Below are positions 59,001-64,000 of a stretch of 64,000 bases of DNA, one piece after another. Made by a program: the position numbers and the translations under genes. The first letter of the stretch is position 1. Each line of letters begins with the position of its first letter. The DNA is from Siphonodentalium dalli (Eukaryota > Mollusca > Scaphopoda > Gadilida > Siphonodentaliidae), in NCBI GenBank assembly GCA_032622095.1, contig CP136065.1:213632151-213696150 (forward strand). Reading direction: 5' to 3'. Below the pieces are notes generated by a model. The model did no database searches, had not been told where the DNA came from, and saw nothing but the letters and a program-made list of their open reading frames with translations.

Positions 59001-61959
59001 GGACGCTGGTCAAGTGAGAATTTGGTCACGGTACGATGAATTTTGACGCAGTTATGCACATTTTTAGACTCAGAAATCACAATTTTTGTGTGCCTGGGTG
59101 ACAACTTGAGCAATATCCAATATACTAGTTTATACATTTATATGATTGAAATTAGAGAAGCAGGTCAAGTTAGAATTTGGTCACGATTCGAAGGTTGGTG
59201 GAGTTGTTCTCCTTTTCGACTCAGATATTATAAGTATTGAGTTGTCTGGATGACAACTAAGCACTATTCAAGATAAGGTTTTTATATTTGGTATAAGGTT
59301 CACACTTAAAAGTACGCAGGTCAAGTTCGAATTTGGTTACGGTTTGGTGATTTTTGACGGAGTCATGCCTCTTTTCCGACTTAGAAGTTGTCCGGGTGAT
59401 AAATTATGCAATATTCAACAGAGTTTTACCCCATTTCCATTGCTACATAACAATTTATAATATTTACCGGGTGACAACTTGAGCCATATTAAACAAAATG
59501 TTTTTGATATTATGTACATATATTTCTCCACATTTGAGAAGACGCAGGTCAAGGTATAATTTGGACACGGTTCGATGTTTTTTGACGGAGTCAATGCCCC
59601 TTTTTCGAATATAATTCACAAATGGTAGGTGTCCAGATGATAACTTGAGCAATATTACGCACGTAATTAATATTTGGTATATGGTTCTCACTTAAAGATG
59701 CTGGTAAAGGTGGACGTATGTGCCTTTTGCGAATTACCATGTTTTGTTGTCCTGTTTATAACTTGAACCATATTTAATGCACCATGATATCTTGGTTCAC
59801 TTTTGAGAAGTGTCAGATTTGAAAATGGTCAAGGTCCGGTGATTTTTGATAGCCAATGTAAAGTTGAAATAAGAGAAATAAGAGTTTGTTATAAGATTTT
59901 TGCCAGTATTTGATTATTTGTTTTGAAACAAAGCCAAGCCACAAACAAGCCACACATTTTGGTGGCGTCGGATCAACGACATTTTATTCGTATGAAGAAA
60001 AAAATCAGGTTTTAATTTGATTTCGGTTAAAGATATATATTATATATTCACATATATGTTCGTGTACTTCTAGTTAACTTATTGCTATAAAGTTGTGTTA
60101 ACGATATGTAAAGTGAACATTGATTCAATGAGTTGGGCATAGTTTAATGGGGGGGGGGGGGGGCGTGTAAACAAGCAAACACCAGAATTACTGTCTGTAG
60201 CAAATTTGGATTTTAAATTTACTAATATAACTACAGTACTTTGACTAAAATTATTCCCTATTCCCATTAAATTACCAAAGCGGGGTGTTCCGCGTCACTT
60301 TACACAGAAAATTAACCCATACTGGTGGACGAATCCGTCACAATCAACAGAGGCGTGGCTAGATGGTCTCCGTTGAGTAGTTGTGGTTCTCCGCCTTCAA
60401 ATTACATACTACAGTCCCATTGAACCAATGTAAACTATCATATATGAAATTCCATTAGCACCTTCCAGTTCGTGGTGGGAATTTCTCTAACAGTACCTTA
60501 CGCTTTCCAATTGTTGGAAATGTCCAACCTGGCACTCCTTACGTCTGGAAAATTTCCAACTGATTTCAGTCCAAAATTGTGACAAAAAATATGAAAATAG
60601 CCGACAACTAAGTTATTGATGGGAAAATCAAACATGAAAATAGTTTCAACACATTTTGGGTGTGAAAATTTCCAACTAATGTTGTGTCAGGAATGACAAT
60701 TCCAACTGTTAAACAAAATTGACCAAATTTGAGAGGGTTCTTACACCTCCACAAACCGACTGTCGCCACTCCCTGCAAATCAAACTTGTGGTTCTAATCT
60801 TGTATTATGAGTAACCTATTGAGTAAACAACCTATTATCTAATAATAGTAAATATTCACATAGACTCATATTAGACTCATTTGATTCTGATACTCATACC
60901 CGTTATTTCGCCGAATGACGCGGGCCACGGAGAAACACATCACCAAGGTAAATTTGCTTGTATATAACTTATTGACTTATCTTGTTTTGAAATAAGTTCA
61001 TATACAACCTATTTCGACCTCTAAATATGTTTATATTGAGCTTATGTCACAGGAGAACAGATTACAGAACGCGTTTGTATCCCACCTCTCATAAGAAATC
61101 TTTAGATTACAGAACGCGTTGGTATCTTACCTCTCATAAGAAATCTTTAGATTACAGAACGCGTTGGTATCTTACCTCTCATAAGAAATCTTTAGATTAC
61201 AGAACGCGTTTGTATCTTACCTCTCATAAGAAATCTTTAGATTACAGAACGCGTTGGTATCTTACCTCTCATAAGAAATCTTTAGATTACATAACGCGTT
61301 GGTATCTTACCTCTCATAAGAAATCTTTAGATTACAGAACGCTTTGGTATCTTACCTCTCATAAGAAATCTTCAGATTACAGAACGCGTTGCTATCTTAC
61401 CTCTCATAAGAAATCTTTAGATTACAGAACGCGTTGGTATCTTACCTCTCATAAGAAATCTTTAGATTACAGAACGCGTTGGTATCTTACCTCTCATAAG
61501 AAATCTTTAGATTACAGAACGCGTTTGTATCTTACCTCTCATAAGAACTCTTTAGAGTACAGAACGCGTTGGTATCTTACCTCTCATAAGAAATCTTTAG
61601 ATTACAGAACGCGTTTGTATCTTACCTCTCATAAGAAATCTTTAGATTACAGAACGCGTTGGTATCTTACCTCTCATAAGAAATCTTCGTAGACCGACAT
61701 CTCTAACTAGACCTCGCGAAGTTTCACAACACCCATCCGACCCGTTGAAAGAGAATGTACAACAGTAATTGTCCCGGCCACAAACAGATGCACACTCGGT
61801 ACGACTTCGGGCGAACCCTACACTCCCCGGGCGAACAATTCTGTTCAAAGAGGCTGAGTAGGGATAAAACAGGAAATTGGTCACCGTCTCAGACATCACG
61901 TCCAATGGTAACATAAGGGCGAGAGATAAAACTTTCAACCAGTAGCACAACGCCATCAC
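49806..61959 (-). CDS. Secreted PAN/apple-like plus C-type lectin domain protein, three exons
   Basis: Exons 61959-61671, 58277-58086 and 50053-49806 (minus strand) join in phase (all phase-1 introns) into 242 residues. Residues 1-24 look like a signal peptide with hydrophobic core 'LKVLSLALMLPLDV'. Residues 46-90 hold six cysteines (56, 60, 66, 67, 77, 78) in an apple/PAN-like pattern, 'FARSRTECASVC...CCTFSF'. Residues 104-240 are a C-type lectin-like fold: 'ATSTCGNLNAHLIKIENEAM' (Cys132), 'MWIDGRR', 'HVACMDQNF' (Cys205) and 'YNFICQI' (Cys236). The outer pair Cys132-Cys236 is present, but Cys205 has no obvious partner just before 'FICQ', and the usual EPN/QPD and WND sugar-site words are not evident, so calcium-dependent sugar binding is uncertain. 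Probably an extracellular recognition or immune lectin. No TM segment is seen beyond the signal. Confidence 0.83.
50766..51030 (+). repeat. Degenerate TTAGGG-like interstitial telomeric sequence
   Basis: About 260 bp of imperfect 'ttagggttatggttaggtt' words (GGTTAG, GGTTAT, GGTTAA variants), fading toward 51030. It lies in intron 2 of the lectin gene. TTAGGG is the usual molluscan telomere unit, so this may be a decayed interstitial telomere or a G/T-rich simple repeat. Confidence 0.72.
53546..54170 (+). repeat. 42-bp minisatellite, left inner arm
   Basis: Diverged units with 'gtgaatatgtatac', 'gtgactgtatg' and 'gtcatg'. Two adjacent units at 53880-53965 are 42 bp apart. It is the inverted counterpart of 54256-55900. 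Confidence 0.75.
54256..55900 (-). repeat. 42-bp minisatellite, right inner arm
   Basis: The same word set in reverse complement ('catgaccatatagtcact', 'gtatacctattcac') repeated over about 1.6 kb with heavy divergence. It is 2.6 times longer than the left inner arm, so unit number has changed independently. Confidence 0.75.
57290..58080. other. Lectin intron 2, no further feature
   Basis: No repeat recognised apart from a 14-base G run at 57966-57979. Confidence 0.45.
58086..58277 (-). CDS. Lectin gene exon 2: first half of the lectin domain
   Basis: It follows 'cgtcacag', 192 nt long, and ends before GTGAGT (58085-58080). It carries 'GYDLFGEVGSQFYAM', Cys132 and 'HLIKIENEAMWNTAK', the helix-containing N-terminal half of the domain. 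Entry and exit are phase 1. Confidence 0.85.
58380..59850. repeat. Diverged ~150-170-bp units in lectin intron 1
   Basis: Repeated wording 'gtcaagtt.gaatttggt', 'acgg.tcgatgatttttgac', 'ggagtcatgcc.cttttcga' and 'gtgacaacttgagcaatatt' recurs near 58410, 58990, 59160, 59300, 59540 and 59780. It is related in wording to the array at 19985-20640. Confidence 0.7.
58790..58897. repeat. 36-bp tandem repeat, three identical units
   Basis: The units start at 58790, 58826 and 58862 with 'cgcagcgatagcgtagaggg' and end 'gtatggagtttg'. They appear to be identical, so the expansion is recent. Confidence 0.92.
59855..61055. other. Lectin intron 1, no further gene
   Basis: It includes a 15-base G run at 60149-60163 and a stretch with recurrent 'ttccaactg' words (60500-60720). 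No exon seen. Confidence 0.45.
61060..61689 (-). repeat. 45-bp tandem array of 14 units, each carrying a splice donor
   Basis: Fourteen units of exactly 45 bp. Read on the minus strand, each contains 'ttcttatgagag' and then GTAAGATACC. The first unit (61645-61689) overlaps the end of lectin exon 1, and its GTAAGA is the exon 1 donor. The other 13 units repeat that exon-intron junction within intron 1; 12 of those 13 keep GTAAGA and the most distal (61060-61104) has GTGGGA. Substitutions are few, so the array is young or homogenised. Confidence 0.93.
61671..61959 (-). CDS. Lectin gene exon 1: signal peptide and PAN/apple-like segment
   Basis: It starts at the ATG at 61959-61957 (a doublet Met-Met). 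It encodes 96 residues plus one base and stops before GTAAGA (donor at 61670-61669). The last ~17 coding bases belong to the first 45-bp unit of the tandem array that fills the start of intron 1. Confidence 0.8.
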
Positions 61960-62110
61960 TCTACTGGTTGTTATCCGTTCTCGATCTAACTGACATCCAA
62001 GAATATTTCTTAGTTGGTGAACAGCGTGTGTCGACCGAATGCACCGATGCGCTATTGGCTGCAGCCTAGTACAGTGTGTAAAACGTGTGCGATACGTAAA
62101 ACACTCAACA
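61960..62110 (-). promoter_or_regulatory. Likely lectin promoter/5' UTR with CCAAT box
   Basis: A minus-strand CCAAT (62058-62054, in GCAGCCAATAGCGC) lies about 95 bp upstream of the lectin start codon. No clear TATA box is seen. The call is positional and weak. Confidence 0.3.
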
Positions 62111-62815
62111 CCGTATATGGAAAAGATTATATCCCCTAAACATATAAATTGTCTCCGCTACTTATAGCCTGTTTTGGAATTCTATGATTTTCACAGCGAT
62201 AACCGAGACAGTCAAATCATACATATCATCTACAGACCGTTTCACTGTTTTGTTTTCATAATTCTGATAACTTTCACATCGTCAGTACTTGCTCCAATTT
62301 GTCCGAAACTGCACTCATAGCCACAGCTGTAAAACCACACCATTCAGCACCATCATGCATGTGCAGTCTGGCCTCTCAAAAATCCGCACATTATATGCTT
62401 ATAATATAATATATTTTAGATCGATAATCTGCTTAGAATTGCCTCTCAAAATGAGAGCATTACCTCTCACACTGAGGCGATTCTAATTAGAGTATATGCG
62501 GACAATGACAAAAATAAACCAGTTAACGACGTTTCATGTGTACGCTTATTAATATGTGTTTTCACTCTTGCCCGCGCTACAAACGGGATAAATGGGTATG
62601 AGTCCATTATCTGCTTATTTCAGAACCACATGATCGACTTATGTACATACTTAACATTATAGGTCGATTATATGCGTATTTGCGCGAGGATATATTGTCC
62701 TGAAAAGAAATGTGTCTCTGCCTCATGGATGACGGTGCTCAAATGTGTGTCAATTGGCACCATTCTCTAAAGGAACCCAAAACCACCTTATTTCACTAGC
62801 TTCTCGTATAACAAT
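62111..62815. other. No gene recognised
   Basis: Flank upstream of the lectin gene. No exon or named repeat is visible. Confidence 0.45.
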
Positions 62816-62868
62816 ACTAACAATAATAACAATAATAACAATAATAACAATAATAACAATAATAACAT
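62816..62868. repeat. AATAATAAC microsatellite
   Basis: About six repeats of 'aataataac'. The open frames across it on both strands are low-complexity artefacts. Confidence 0.9.
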
Positions 62869-62869
62869 A

Positions 62870-64000
62870 CACACTGTCTTCATATTCACTAGTATCTCCT
62901 TTCCAGGGGAGATGGGCTCCCACCAATTTCATAACTTGTACCCGATCCCCATGTGCAACCTCATTTCTTAATTTAATATTTAACTGGTATGTAATAAATG
63001 TATACTTGGGTAGCAATAAACTATGTACAACTCAACATCGTGTCGATATATTTTGGGAGAGTGACGAGTACACCGCGACTCACATTGGATCAGCGGTAAT
63101 CACCGCGAACATTCTATAACTGTAACGGGAATCGCATTTCATATATATGTCCACAATTTCCACATCTAATCATATAATGATAAAAAGACATATTATAGAC
63201 TTGTTCGGATGCGCGAAATTGATAAGTTAGTGTAGGCGCTATATGCCAACATGGGGAATGTAGCTACTAACATCGTCGAAAATTATTTCAACAAAATCGG
63301 TCATACCAGTCCATAGAAACCATAGTCTGAAGCACGCTCAATTGTAAATATTTACATCTCGATTCGGGACGCAGCAATCGGCGATAAACTAACACACATG
63401 ATTTCACCATCGAGAGTCATTGCATTTAATTGATATATAAGAATGACGGTGTGTGTTGTCAATTTGGATTAATAATCGTAAAAAATTACTAATTTGAGGA
63501 AGATTACTCTAAATTTCTATTGGATGACCCTACCGGAGCGTTTCACATCACTTTAAGCGGTCACTAAAAGTTAAAACAAGTAAAAAACAAGACAATATTA
63601 TTAAATATTTATCTACCGTTATAAAACATATAGGAATGGCGTAAACTTTTTCTGAGTAGTTGTATGTATTTTGCGGCGATTACTTCTGGGTGGTTTGCGG
63701 CGATTCTTGGTGAGCCCTGGTCATTCTTCATGATTTCAGTTGATTCACTTTAATCCGCTCCATGCAATTTCACTGTCGATCACTACGAAAATACATCACC
63801 GTGAATTCAGGAGATCCACCGTGCAGGGGCTCAGTGTAGGTCAACCCTCACCGGTGTCGAGAGTGTTTTGCTTACACTATTTGCATACTGTATGGCTAGT
63901 CTATATCGGTAAGAATTATCTCAATCAAACTCGTGGACACCTCATCTTTAAGTGTTATAAAACACACAAGGTGTCACATAATAACCATCATTGATATGCG
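62870..64000. other. No gene recognised
   Basis: No supported exon or repeat up to the end of the window. Confidence 0.45.

Noticed and set aside
61060-61689. CRISPR-like array
   Set aside because: The units are contiguous 45-bp copies without unique spacers, in a eukaryotic intron.
61027-61692. 221-codon plus-strand open frame of repeated 15-residue units (DYRTRWYLTSHKKSL)
   Set aside because: It exists only because the 45-bp unit is a multiple of three and lacks stops. It is antisense to the lectin exon-intron boundary and has no domain or promoter support.

Overview
This is a repeat-rich, AT-rich eukaryotic window with spliced genes. I infer a mollusc, most likely a bivalve. The basis is recalled repeat style (tandem ~165-bp units with the 'tccgtccgtc' and 'catatttggtgtggatg' wording, units that name 'acatggccgcc', TTAA-flanked MITEs), TTAGGG-like telomeric remnants and a short secreted C-type lectin. 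No species can be named from the sequence alone.

Three protein-coding loci can be supported. (1) A structurally complete piggyBac transposon at 6877-9204, with TTAA on both sides, short terminal inverted repeats and an intact 645-residue DDD transposase on the minus strand. (2) A plus-strand gene at 9655-25816 in at least 13 exons. All visible splice phases join into one open frame of about 818 residues with a TNP2/EnSpm-CACTA-type transposase domain, so it is a candidate domesticated transposase. (3) A minus-strand gene at 61959-49806 in three exons: signal peptide, PAN/apple-like cysteine cluster and C-type lectin domain, 242 residues. A short NHL-like terminal fragment lies at 33263-33420.

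Layout: 1-9.2 kb holds MITEs, a 1.2-kb inverted-repeat element and the piggyBac element. 9.6-25.8 kb is the TNP2-like gene, whose introns carry several mobile or inverted-repeat elements. 26-49.8 kb is intergenic, made of dispersed tandem-unit repeats, a 31-bp satellite, a family of hairpin-bearing elements and a 510-bp tandem triplication. 49.8-62 kb is the lectin gene; its 8-kb second intron contains a 5.6-kb near-palindromic foldback structure and telomere-like sequence. 62-64 kb has nothing recognised.

The most unusual observation is at the lectin exon 1/intron 1 boundary. The 5' splice site and the last ~17 exon bases are part of a 45-bp unit repeated 14 times, so about a dozen extra near-identical splice donors follow the true one, and the first in-frame read-through codons reach a stop. 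A second theme is TTAA: one intact piggyBac and at least three MITE families use TTAA targets, including a MITE and the piggyBac that abut and share one TTAA.
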